Below the pieces are notes generated by a model. It had not been told where the DNA came from, did no database searches, and saw only the letters and a list, made by a program, of their open reading frames with translations. Of a DNA stretch of 14,429 nt, positions 1-7,890 are shown piece after piece (the stretch's first letter is position 1; every line of letters starts with the position of its first letter). The translations under genes were made by a program, and so were the position numbers. Source of the DNA: Larix sibirica (taxonomy: Eukaryota > Streptophyta > Pinopsida > Pinales > Pinaceae); NCBI GenBank assembly GCA_004151065.3, contig NWUY0300073801.1:1-14429 (forward strand), written 5' to 3'.

Positions 1-310
1 AAAAAATCACCGATTAAAACGTGATGGACGGAACTGGGTGGCAAAGGGAAACACATTCAACTCCACGCCTCAACTGTGAGCAGCGTGAATTGGCTTGGCT
101 GTCAGTGAGAACGAATGTTTCATTGGCTGATTCTAGCATGATGTTGCTGGCAGTTCTATGCTCGGGCTGTCCACGAATCGCGAATTTGACACAAGCATAG
201 ATGTGCCGTGATTTTCAAGGTTTCATGCTGTTGTCGAGATGGTATCATAATGTGACCTGCTATTTATGACTGAAAACGCTCCACGGGTTTACTTGAAACT
301 CAGTTTAACC
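1..310. other. No recognisable gene (left edge)
   Basis: All six frames are broken by stops or give no protein I recognise. There are CCAAT-like and TATTTAT-like words, for example near 122-127 and 262-268, but without a supported gene start beside them I do not call a promoter. The base composition is more balanced than the AT-rich stretches further right, so this may be unique flanking or intronic DNA. Confidence 0.4.
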
Positions 311-668
311 ACGTCAGAATGGAGCTAACGACTGATGATGCGTCTTCAATGACTGATGTGGTCGATTTATTGAGACTCCTGCTACAACTCGGACAGTTCT
401 TGCTAATGTTGCTCTTTTGCATGTTTGCAGGTTCCAGAGACTGTCATATCGTGAATTGCCCTGTAACAAAGAAGACTGCATGGCACAGAATTCGAATATG
501 CCTAGAAATTCTGCATCTTCTGAAAACGAAACAACTGTTTCCAGATGGCCCAATAACCCATCTCCTAGTATTTGGGGCAATTGTCTTTGCAGCATCCCTT
601 TTCTCCTGTTCACATCATCAATTTCAGAATCTTCATTACTTGATGAAGGTCCCTTGTCATCATCATCA
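311..668 (-). CDS. Unidentified open stretch, possible exon
   Basis: Reading leftward from about 706, the minus strand stays open for 130 codons and ends at a TGA just left of 317. The translation has an acidic run (DDDDDK, from ATC repeats near 659-671), a serine/glutamate/aspartate-rich part, then a mixed soluble-looking part containing FLGIFEFC and CKRATLAR. A pyrimidine-rich stretch ending in TTTTTAG (about 685-691 on the minus strand) could be a splice acceptor. The plus strand is also open in two frames over the same bases, with a plausible acceptor TTTGCAG ending at 430, so the coding strand is uncertain. It lies directly downstream of the BIG-type fragment on the same strand, but I cannot align it to that family. 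It may be an exon, intron sequence or chance. Confidence 0.25.
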
Positions 669-1008
669 TCCTGATACAATCCCTCTAAAAATATTTGGTG
701 ATTCAATCATCACAGTCATAATTGACAAAAATATACACCAGAATTTGGGAATCTGTGGATAGTTTATCCAAAAATTGAAGAACTATCATCTTCTACTGAA
801 CATTTGGCTTAGCAACATTTTCCAGAACACGGAGAATAAACATTGGGAAGAAAACTCCAATCTCAACCTTTAGCCCAGCTCTAAATCCTGATACCAAACT
901 CACAAAAATGGAGCAGGAAAGTTGAAAAATGTTTATCATTGACAATGTACTCCTCTTCAGAAGTGACAGGCAAAGGTACTGTTCGATTCCCCCAAGAAAC
1001 CTGTCTTC
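669..1008 (-). pseudogene. BIG-type ARF-GEF (SEC7 family) fragment with HUS box
   Basis: The minus strand encodes about 112 residues that I recognise as the N-terminal DCB/HUS region of plant BIG proteins, large guanine-nucleotide exchange factors that activate ARF GTPases on Golgi/TGN and endosomal membranes. Visible landmarks are DRFLGGIEQYLCLSLLK at the start, FQLSCSIFVSLVSGFRAGLK, then GVFFPMFILRVLENV, then KMIVLQFLDKLSTDSQILV, and the HUS-box motif NYDCD at 709-723. The family has a continuous frame here. In this copy a TAG at 793-795 replaces a codon that is usually Q or L, and the frame shifts just after NYDCD; ESPNIF (687-704) reads in the next frame. Complete plant BIG proteins are about 1700 residues, so this is a small piece. 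The SEC7 catalytic domain is absent. The right edge abuts LINE sequence on the opposite strand and may be an exon border (AAGACAG before GTTTCTTG) or an insertion junction. Assignment is from memory of the family, without alignment. Confidence 0.72.
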
Positions 1009-1039
1009 AAGTGACCATCCATGCAAAAATGGGAGGTAA

Positions 1040-1640
1040 CAGGGCACTGCCTTATTTGGTGGGGTGGGGGATCTGGCTGGCCAGAAATGCAGCGATCATT
1101 GAGAATCAGATGGATCCACCCTTTAAAGTTTCATCACAGGATTTAGCTATCTTGCCTCATTACACGCAGATCCTGATGAATAAATCTGCTCGCGCTATTG
1201 GTGTCCTGGTAGTTGATAAGGGAAAACCCTGGTTTTTCTTTGACGGTGCCTAGAGAATCTATCGTGTTGACTTCAGGCTCTTCCTTTCGAAGTCTCACTT
1301 TTTTGCAGGGAAAGCGGCTGTTGGTCCAGTAACCAACAATTGGGCCAAATATAATGCCCTTCTCTAGGTGTTAAAAATTGTCGCGGTGGTTGGAGTAGAC
1401 TCCTTACAGGTTTTGGGGGATTCTGCATTGGTTAATGGCTGGATGGATGGCAAGATGCAGATAACAGACAATTCCCTGTCAGTTGGCTACACATCTCAGA
1501 GATATTGCGATCCACTTTCATCCATGTTTTGTGTGAGCTCAATGGTGAAGCTGATGCATTATCAAAACAGGGCCTATTGATGGAACCGAGGCTGCTCCTT
1601 CTAGAGGAATTCAGGGATGGCAGTTTGGTATCGCAAAGGA
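1040..1640 (+). pseudogene. LINE ORF2 3' end: RNase H remnant
   Basis: The plus strand carries the C-terminal end of a plant non-LTR retrotransposon ORF2. It starts with LPYLVGWGIWLARNAAI, the tail of the zf-RVT module, and continues to an RNase H module. RNase H signatures are WFFFDGA (first Asp at 1242-1244), NNWAKYNALL, LQVLGDSALV (Asp at 1419-1421) and NGEADALSKQG (last Asp at 1553-1555). At least two frame changes are needed, around 1480 and 1533, and stops sit at 1251 and 1365-1367. The residue expected to be the catalytic Glu (normally AEY or AEL) is Lys here (AAA, 1347-1349). No reverse transcriptase or endonuclease is present, so the copy is 5'-truncated, as is common for LINEs. It lies antisense to the neighbouring BIG-type fragment and probably inserted into that locus. 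Confidence 0.75.
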
Positions 1641-2018
1641 TGGATCACTTGTAATAATGTCGTATAGGTGTCTTTTTTTATGTGAGATGCCTGGTTGGCG
1701 AAAGTATTAAGCTGCTCTTGGTAGGGGATAGGAGATTATTAATGAACTCTGTGGGAAACATCCTATTAGACAGTTTTTGGTTCACTGTGTCATGGCACCT
1801 GCAGAATGTAACTTCTTTTCTTTTTGAAGGGAAGTTACGATTTTCTTTAATTTTAATTTTTTGTAAATTATCATATTCCTTGTTGGGGATTTATTTCTCA
1901 GAAAATCATATGATATATTTCTTGCTGGGTGTACTATTACACTTGTCATGTTATTTTATTTGTGTTTGTTTATTCTTTGTAGGTTTGTAATACTATTTCA
2001 ATACTATCCATAGTAGAA
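1641..2018 (+). other. Non-coding tail after LINE remnant
   Basis: Downstream of the last RNase H homology (ending near SLVSQRMDH) the sequence becomes T-rich, with short open frames rich in F, L and S that look like chance. This fits the 3' untranslated tail of the LINE, followed by flanking DNA, but I found no clear poly-A tract or target-site duplication to fix its end. Confidence 0.35.
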
Positions 2019-2068
2019 GAAAACATAGTTGAAAGTATCCGTCGTCACTGAAAACATAGTTGAAAGTA
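2019..2068. repeat. 19-bp direct repeat with 12-bp spacer
   Basis: The word GAAAACATAGTTGAAAGTA occurs exactly at 2019-2037 and again at 2050-2068, separated by 12 bases (2038-2049). This is either a 31-bp tandem duplication with a partial second unit, or a pair of target-site duplications left around a short remnant. Confidence 0.85.
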
Positions 2069-2107
2069 GGCACCCTGGCAGGAGAATCCATAAAAGTGTC
2101 TATGTGA

Positions 2108-2170
2108 GCAGGATGGAATTTGAATTCCGCATCCCGTGAATTCTCCATTTTGCCATTATACCACAGACCC
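2108..2170 (-). other. tRNA-like A-box/B-box pair (possible SINE head or tRNA relic)
   Basis: On the minus strand TGGTATAATGG (2153-2163) fits the RNA polymerase III A-box consensus TRGYNNANNGG. Further downstream, GGAATTCAAATTCC (2115-2128) resembles a B-box (GGTTCRANNCC) with changes in the first two positions. The boxes are about 24 bases apart, closer than in a normal tRNA, and I cannot fold a convincing TΨC arm or cloverleaf. It is therefore not a working tRNA gene; a degenerate tRNA-derived SINE head or tRNA pseudogene is the likelier reading. No flanking duplication or tail was located. Confidence 0.3.
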
Positions 2171-2605
2171 GTGTCCTAGAGTTCGTTAATCTCACAGGCA
2201 ACCATAATACCACCTCATCTCTATCTTGGGAGCACCTTCCAGTTGGTTTAGGTTGTGAACAAGTGGGTGTCCTATGACCCCAATATACATTTTTTTGGCA
2301 CCACGTTGATTGTGCAAAACATCTGCATACTCCCAACCTTAAAGTCAAGTTTCCATCCAGTCAGGTCTGAACATGGTGACGATGCACTGTTAAAAAAAAT
2401 TGCAAAAACCTAACTAAAACACTTCTAAATTTTAACTGCTTAAGCTAACCCCCTCATCCAAATAAATACAACCAAACATGGGTCACTGAATGAAATTCTT
2501 AGGAATACTTTGATTCTGAAAACTGTTAAATATGCACACTGTATATACATGGAATTTGCAGTTCCTTTGAATACAAAAGAGAATTGAGTGAAAGTTGATT
2601 TACAC
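2171..2605. other. Interval left of exon 1; probable intron
   Basis: No protein homology is visible on either strand. If the exon at 2606-2951 is real, this is the beginning of its first intron, read leftward. I looked here for the next conserved block of the thioredoxin-like family (a GCxCC-type active-site region) and did not find it. Confidence 0.35.
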
Positions 2606-2951
2606 TGTTTTGGTCCCAGAGGTCTTTGAATTGCACAGGCTCTCCACTGGCAGCAAAAATGTTGATGGAGGCAATCAGGTCGGCTTCATTATAAGATGTA
2701 GAAGCAGAGGCGGCCCTGGAGATTATACAGCTCCTCCGCTTATCCTTAAATGCAATACTCCTCACATTCCCAATTCTCTCAGATTGAATGAAGGACGATA
2801 GTATTCTTCTGCCCTTTGATCCCACGTTTTTATCGGCCCCGAGTATTAATAATGAAGAAGATAAGCTACTCACAGGACCGGGAGGCTTTATATATGATGC
2901 AGAGGGGTGCAGAGGGGTGCTCGTTGCCTGCATTAAGGATGCCACCGCCAT
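2606..2951 (-). CDS. First exon of plastid thioredoxin-like (AhpC/TSA, PRXL2/AAED1-like) protein
   Basis: The minus strand reads MAVASLMQATSTPLHPSASY at the start, a Ser/Ala/Pro-rich leader lacking acidic residues that looks like a chloroplast transit peptide. A basic segment KRRSCIISRAAS near residues 73-84 could hold the processing site. The end, EPVQFKDLWDQN, matches the start of the thioredoxin fold in plant AhpC/TSA-domain proteins of the PRXL2/AAED1 type, where the next exon brings the redox-active Cys block. The match stops just before an intron-like sequence: two donor GTs are possible, at 2605-2604 (GTGTAA) or 2603-2602 (GTAAAT). ATG at 2949-2951 is the first Met of this frame and opens the transit-like leader. 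The exon is intact, with no internal stop. The active-site exon is not in the window, so function is inferred from the first strand only. It may be a live gene continuing through a long intron, or an orphan exon. Confidence 0.58.
2899..2920. repeat. 10-bp tandem duplication in transit-peptide codons
   Basis: GCAGAGGGGT occurs twice back to back (2899-2908, 2909-2918). The unit length is not a multiple of three. Because the current frame joins the leader to LWDQN correctly, the duplication is either ancestral or balanced by another change. Confidence 0.8.
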
Positions 2952-3228
2952 AGCTGCTGCTACTCAGGTGATGTATACACACGCGGCTTCTAGGTAGCCT
3001 TTCCTGGGATAAAGTGGCTGGGGAAAGTTCTTTCAAAAACGTATCTCGAATATGCAAGTTTTTATCAATCGTCTCTATTTGTGTTTCTGACCGCAATATA
3101 TGGTTGCATTTTTGCGCCGAGGCTAAATAGCGTTTTTCTATTACACATACGAAACAAATCGAAAATGAATTCATACATATTTCTCTTCGATAAAGAAGTG
3201 TCTACGATTTAAATCTTACCTACTCTTT
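2952..3228 (-). promoter_or_regulatory. Presumed upstream region of the thioredoxin-like exon
   Basis: This lies 5' of the ATG at 2951 when read on the minus strand and has no coding homology. A TATA-like word TTGATAAAAACT (about 3057-3068, minus strand) sits roughly 110 bases before the ATG, a reasonable distance for a plant core promoter with a short leader. No other element is distinct. Confidence 0.25.
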
Positions 3229-3322
3229 ATTATATATGTAAATATCACTCTTTTCTATTTTTGGTTGAGCTTTTAATTATATATGTAAATATCACTCTTT
3301 TCTATTTTTGGTTGAGCTTTTA
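3229..3322. repeat. Perfect 47-bp tandem duplication
   Basis: Two identical 47-base units lie directly end to end, 3229-3275 and 3276-3322; both begin ATTATATATG and end GAGCTTTTA. The bases just outside differ from the repeat. Perfect identity implies a recent duplication. It sits about 280 bases upstream of the thioredoxin-like start codon. Confidence 0.93.
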
Positions 3323-5461
3323 GTACACCCTTGATGATAGTGGATTGTCCACTGGAAATATCGAGATTATTAAACTTTAACATAATTAAATCTAGAAAAC
3401 AGCATAAGATCTAGTAAAAATATGTATTCTAAAAACTTAATAATATATTTATTATCATCATTAACATTAGAGTTTGACTGGACTTAATAATTAAGAATGT
3501 GTGTTTTTATTTAGAGGTTTCAAATTGTTATGTGGAGGAGATCCTTTGTCTTACAAACAAAGGGGTCTAATACATCAATTTGGGGTTTGGCTACATTATG
3601 ACCTTAAAATTAGATTATTATGATCAATATACAAGGTATAAATAATACAAGTCAATAAAATTTTAAACTTTTTATAACAATGCACTAAGTTGTTATCCAC
3701 AATAATGTGTCTATGCTAAACTAATTTGTGAGAAATGCAACCAAAGGCATGTGTCAAGGCACTGAGATGAGTCTAAGCACATTTAAACTCTAAAATGGTG
3801 TGATTAAGTCTCAAAATTGGAACTATGCAACTATGACTGAAGCACATCCACAACTTAATGTCAAATTCTCACTCGTGTGTGTACCAAAGTTGGTCATTGC
3901 AATGTGCATCTCAAAATGATGATTTAGTTTGCTTATGCACCTCCAATATAAAAAAAACAAAAATGCTCACCTTGGAATAAAACTCTCTTTAGCAAGAAGA
4001 CTCTAGTGATAGACTTAGTCAATCTCTAACCTGGTTAGGATTAAACCTCCCCACTTTGGGGTTGTTGGTCCTTAACCACTGCCATATTAGTTGAGGAAAC
4101 TTAGCTTGAATTTGCTCCATTTTTTTTTAGTGTAGGACAACTCTCCTTCCATCCCAATATAATTAAGTTCCAATTTATTTATTTTTGTAGCATATGAGAT
4201 TTGCATTTTGGTACTCACATACATTTACCCACCAAGAGGCGCCTCATGTGGTCCACCCCTATGTCGTATTCATACATGATCCTCCCAATGATGTCATGAT
4301 CCCTCTCAACAACTGCTCTAATGTGATGTATCACCTTCTAGAGTCCTTCTTACCTTAGTCTAGACATGGGATCGTACTATGATATCCAACGCTCAAGTGG
4401 GTTCCTTAAATCCCCTTTTCCTTGTGTTTTGTACCCCTTGGTCATTATTTTGACTCACGTTAACCCTTGGTGTATTCCCTAAATCCATAGGTCTATTCAG
4501 GACTGTAAACTTCCCTAATGGGGTCCATGGTCACTTAGAATGCCTTAATAGGGGTCCATAGTTTCCCAAACATTTTTGGGATTTACTATTCATGGAATCG
4601 ATTTGAGCCAAATCTTAAACCCTACCTAATCATCTCTAATACATATCATCTCTAGCACCTCTACAAGGATCTCTCATTTGCCTAGCTTGTCTCTAGCCTT
4701 GCAAGTTTGATCGATTCATCATAGTCATTTTCTTTGACATAGTTCCACTCATACCTTAGAACTCTCAAGTTTACAATCTCAAAGCAATTTCCATTATAGC
4801 TAGGGAAAATAAGGTATCATCCCCTCTAAGGGCACCAAGTCTCTCTACTCTGCATATTCCATTGATTTATCTTTACAATGGTAGCTCTAGTTGTTATTAG
4901 TTATATTGCAGATACACATCTTTATATTCAAGATAAGGACAAGTCTTCTATTTCAGGGATTCATAGTTAAGTGTGTAGGTCATTTTCAGATGTGGAACAC
5001 TCTTGGAGTGTAGTCACAACTCACCACTTCAACCTAGTGAGCTTCATCATCTACAACAATGAATTCCATGTGAGCCCTCTTCCTTCTTCTCTTTCCATTT
5101 CTAATGTTTTAGTTCCTGGCTCATTAAGGGGATTAATAATTAATTAACCCTAGTTAGTGGGCTCTCTTTCCTTGTTTAATTTGTTAACAAAACCTTCTCT
5201 AAGGTCTAATTGAATCACCCTAATCACCTATAGCCCCAGGTTATAATTTTGAAGATGTCAAGGTCCTTATTAACCTAGTGGATTTCCCTCTCCTTTTCAC
5301 CCTCTTTGTCCTACCCTAGGGTTTCTTGGTTTAGTCTCAAACCAAGTGGTGACTCCACTCTCCTCTTTCCCTTTGTTAGCTGTGTTTGTATGCACTCGAG
5401 TGTTGTTTTATCCCTATCCTCTCTTGCATGTGGTAGCATGAATCAATTTGTTGCTACTTTT
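3323..5461. other. AT-rich non-coding stretch; possible 5' LTR and leader of a gypsy element
   Basis: No open frame with recognisable homology occurs on either strand. The first few hundred bases are very AT-rich. From about 4000 onward the plus strand is poor in G and rich in C and T, a skew shared with the gag-protease element to the right, so the later part may be that element's long terminal repeat. I could not fix TG...CA ends or find a matching second copy near 12540-13740, so no LTR is called. A TATA-like TATAAATA is present near 3636. Confidence 0.3.
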
Positions 5462-5485
5462 TGGTGACTCCAAAGTGGAGTTCCC
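5462..5485 (+). other. Possible primer-binding region of the Ty3/gypsy element
   Basis: TGGTGACTCC at 5462-5471, followed by a GTGGAG word, resembles the TGGYGACTCC primer-binding sequence I associate with plant Tat/Ogre-type gypsy elements (tRNA-Arg primed). A second TGGTGACTCC lies at 5347-5356. The distance to gag (about 1.1 kb) is long but usual for that lineage. Without an LTR end beside it this stays tentative. Confidence 0.25.
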
Positions 5486-6554
5486 GTAAACCCTTCCTCC
5501 TTTTGGACAAAATTTCCCTTTAACCTTTTGTCTTTGGCTCCTATTTCATCCATAGGAAGTAGTATATCCTTCTTTTATGAGAGAGGGAAGGCCCCCCTTC
5601 TCCCCATCTCTCCCTTTTCTAAGCTACTCCCTAAAGCATCCTATCTCTATTTCTCTACATTGGAATTCATTTGAGTTCGCACCATCGGCATGTTAGCTGA
5701 TGTGGCTTCTCATAAGCCCCTTTCCCAACATTGTTATTCAATACACATTCATGATGTCGAGCTCAACTTCCTTGAACGTCTCACCCATTCTTGAGGTTAA
5801 CATTTGTGGCCTTGTATCCCCCTTTCCCAAAGTAATTTTCATCCTCATGTCGAAAAAGAAGAGGGAAAATGCCTTCTTACTTCGGAATAGAATGAGAATT
5901 ATCACTCCCCACCCAAGGAAATTTGACTCGAGGGAGCCTATCTTTCCCCCTTCTAGAAACCTTTCCAAATATAGATGGGAACCCCTTCACCTATCTCCCG
6001 GTGGTCTCTCCACCCATTAGCTAGAGTTTGAGGTACTCATGGGTGCCTACCACTACACCTCCTAATCCTTAGATCCCCTAAGCATAAATACTTATGCAAT
6101 GACAACACACATGTTGCCTCATACACCAATTGGCACAAGCTAAGTATGTATAAATACATTAGTATCAACCTTGAAACTCCTTGAATATTGGCCAAGGAAA
6201 TCTCAACATCCTTTCCCCACCTTTGGTAGGGTCTTTTCCCCAAACAAGTGTCCTTACAATAGTTCCCTGAAACATGAGCCAAGTTCTCATGATAGCCAGA
6301 ATACAACCCACCAACAAAGTATAGACCCCAACATATGATCTGTAATATGCACACATCCCAAATATTCCTTATGGATAAGCCTACATCCTAACATTCTCTC
6401 AACTACAAAAGAAAACATTTCTTCCAATAGTTTCAAAGCATATTCGACAATGACACCCCCTCAAACCTATTTCCTACAACCATCTAGACAAGTATTCATG
6501 GAAACAATATCAAATCACCTAACTAGTGTGTTTTAGGGGGAATGGAAACTATGC
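5486..6554 (+). other. Leader region before gag, no clear gene
   Basis: Short open frames exist, the longest at 5700-6020 plus, but none matches a known domain, and stops interrupt every frame. From about 6080 the plus strand becomes rich in A and C like the gag part, and its translation is rich in Ser, Pro, Thr and Asn, as in the disordered N-terminus of a Gag protein. It may be decayed gag start or leader sequence. Confidence 0.3.
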
Positions 6555-7500
6555 ATGAATGTCAATACAACCCTCCCTTCTTCAATTTAGGATCCTTCCC
6601 TCAACCAAGCATGGGAAGTGGCAGTGGGGCACTTCCTCAAAATAGAAACATACCCCCTTGTGGAGGATGCCCTAGTTAAAACCCACACTTTGGTAATAGA
6701 AGAAGGTGCACAACAATAAGACCTACCTTTGATAAAATCTTCAGAGGACCTTTTCCCCCCAAATCATGCAAACATATCTCCCTCAAAATATACCAAACTT
6801 ACCTAAATTTGGGGGCAACATGGTGGAAGACCCTTGGCACCACTTGGATGTTTTCAAAATGGATTGCTTCAAGTTTCTAGGAAACAACAATATCTTGGTA
6901 ATCAAGCTCTTTCCACACTTCCTAATAGGTGATTCCCTCCATTGGTTTCATTGTCTTCTTGAAGGGTTGGTCTATAACCTATGCTTATTATAAAACTAGT
7001 TCATCCATCACTTTCGCATGCCTAGACTATATGACCTTGGTATGTTCATTCCCATGGGCCTCAAGAAAGAAGACAATGAAGTTTGTTCAACATTCATATG
7101 TTGATGGTGTGACACACAACATAATTGCACACCAAATATTCTTGAAGATATTCTTATGATATTTTCACGTGGACCCTAAACCAAGAGAACAGAGCCAAAG
7201 TGCTTCTCGAAGACCCAAATAAAAAAAAATTCCATTGACCTCCTCCTCTACAATGTGAATGCCTACATCAAAGCTACTATGGGAGAATGTAAACTTAACC
7301 AACCCAAATACCAAGTCTCCATCATAAATGTAATAGGTGATGGGGTAAGAAAAGTGCCTCCACCTAAAATTGAGACTAAAACCATTCTCCACACCAAAAA
7401 AAAAGAGAAACCTAATCCATTTGCCTCAGCCACCAAGATGCAATGTAAGTATAACAAGGGAGACATACACAATACTCAAGGATTATCAAAAACTTAAAAA
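6555..7500 (+). pseudogene. Decayed Ty3/gypsy gag
   Basis: The plus strand encodes a broken retrotransposon Gag, the structural protein that packages element RNA in cytoplasmic particles. The conserved core reads PNLPKFGGNMVEDPWHHLDV at about 6793-6852, then KLFPHFLIGDSLHWFHCLLEG. This is the usual plant Gag pattern: an acceptable core (PKF.G...DP..HL..F) followed by LFP..L.G.A..W. Frame changes near 6965 and later, and several stops, show that it is dead. Near the C-terminus CKYNKGDIHNTQ (7441-7476) looks like a CCHC zinc knuckle (C-x2-C-x4-H-x4-C) that has lost two of its cysteines. The region before it is Lys/Pro-rich. Protease of the same strand and style appears after the LINE insertion further right. 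Confidence 0.65.
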
Positions 7501-7869
7501 ATTAAACAAGGATAAGGGCCAAACTTACTAACTTCCAAAACCAAGGCAATTGTTCTAGGAAAAAATGCCAAACTTGATATATACAAGGACCCCATGTCAG
7601 ACCATGATTCCCCTTCCTAACCTTTAAAAATGAAAAAGAAGGCTCCTTTGGGTCCACCTCTGATTCATTTAACTAAGAAGATGAAGGGGTTTCATCTCCT
7701 TCCCCCCAAAGAAGTCAAAGGCTCATATTGATCTCTCTTCTAGACAACTCCCTAGAGATTCCATGTGGTCCATAAATCTCCAAGAAAACTTGGATCCACC
7801 CCTTATTAGGTCAAAGTCATCATTATTCCCCGTATTAAGAGGCCCGACCCTCTTTTGAACTCTTTAGTT
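7501..7869 (+). pseudogene. gag-protease linker of the gypsy element
   Basis: A Lys/Pro/Ser-rich linker broken by stops. The last part (from 7807) is open in the frame that contains PRIKRPDPLLNSLVDLID and runs into the target-site duplication. The same frame continues beyond the LINE at 11538, which supports the view that both halves were once contiguous. Confidence 0.45.
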
Positions 7870-7882
7870 GACCTCATTGACT
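7870..7882. repeat. Target-site duplication, left copy
   Basis: GACCTCATTGACT here is identical to 11525-11537. It lies directly beside the poly-T (poly-A on the minus strand) that ends the LINE. Confidence 0.88.
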
Positions 7883-7890
7883 CTTTTTTT

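Noticed and set aside
319-762. Plus-strand open frame of 147 codons with a hydrophobic segment
   Set aside because: Its right half is antisense to the recognised BIG-type sequence and its composition is explained by that; no homology was seen.
3543-3563. Short hairpin (CCTTTGT / ACAAAGG) with a 7-base loop
   Set aside because: A 7-bp stem is expected by chance in AT-rich DNA; no T-run or gene end beside it.
5700-6020. Plus-strand open frame of 106 codons
   Set aside because: No domain, overlapped by an open frame on the other strand, C/T-rich composition; likely chance in the gypsy leader.
6037-6354. Two overlapping minus-strand open frames (105 and 63 codons)
   Set aside because: Antisense to the A/C-rich gag leader, Cys/Tyr/Leu-rich by composition, no recognisable motif.
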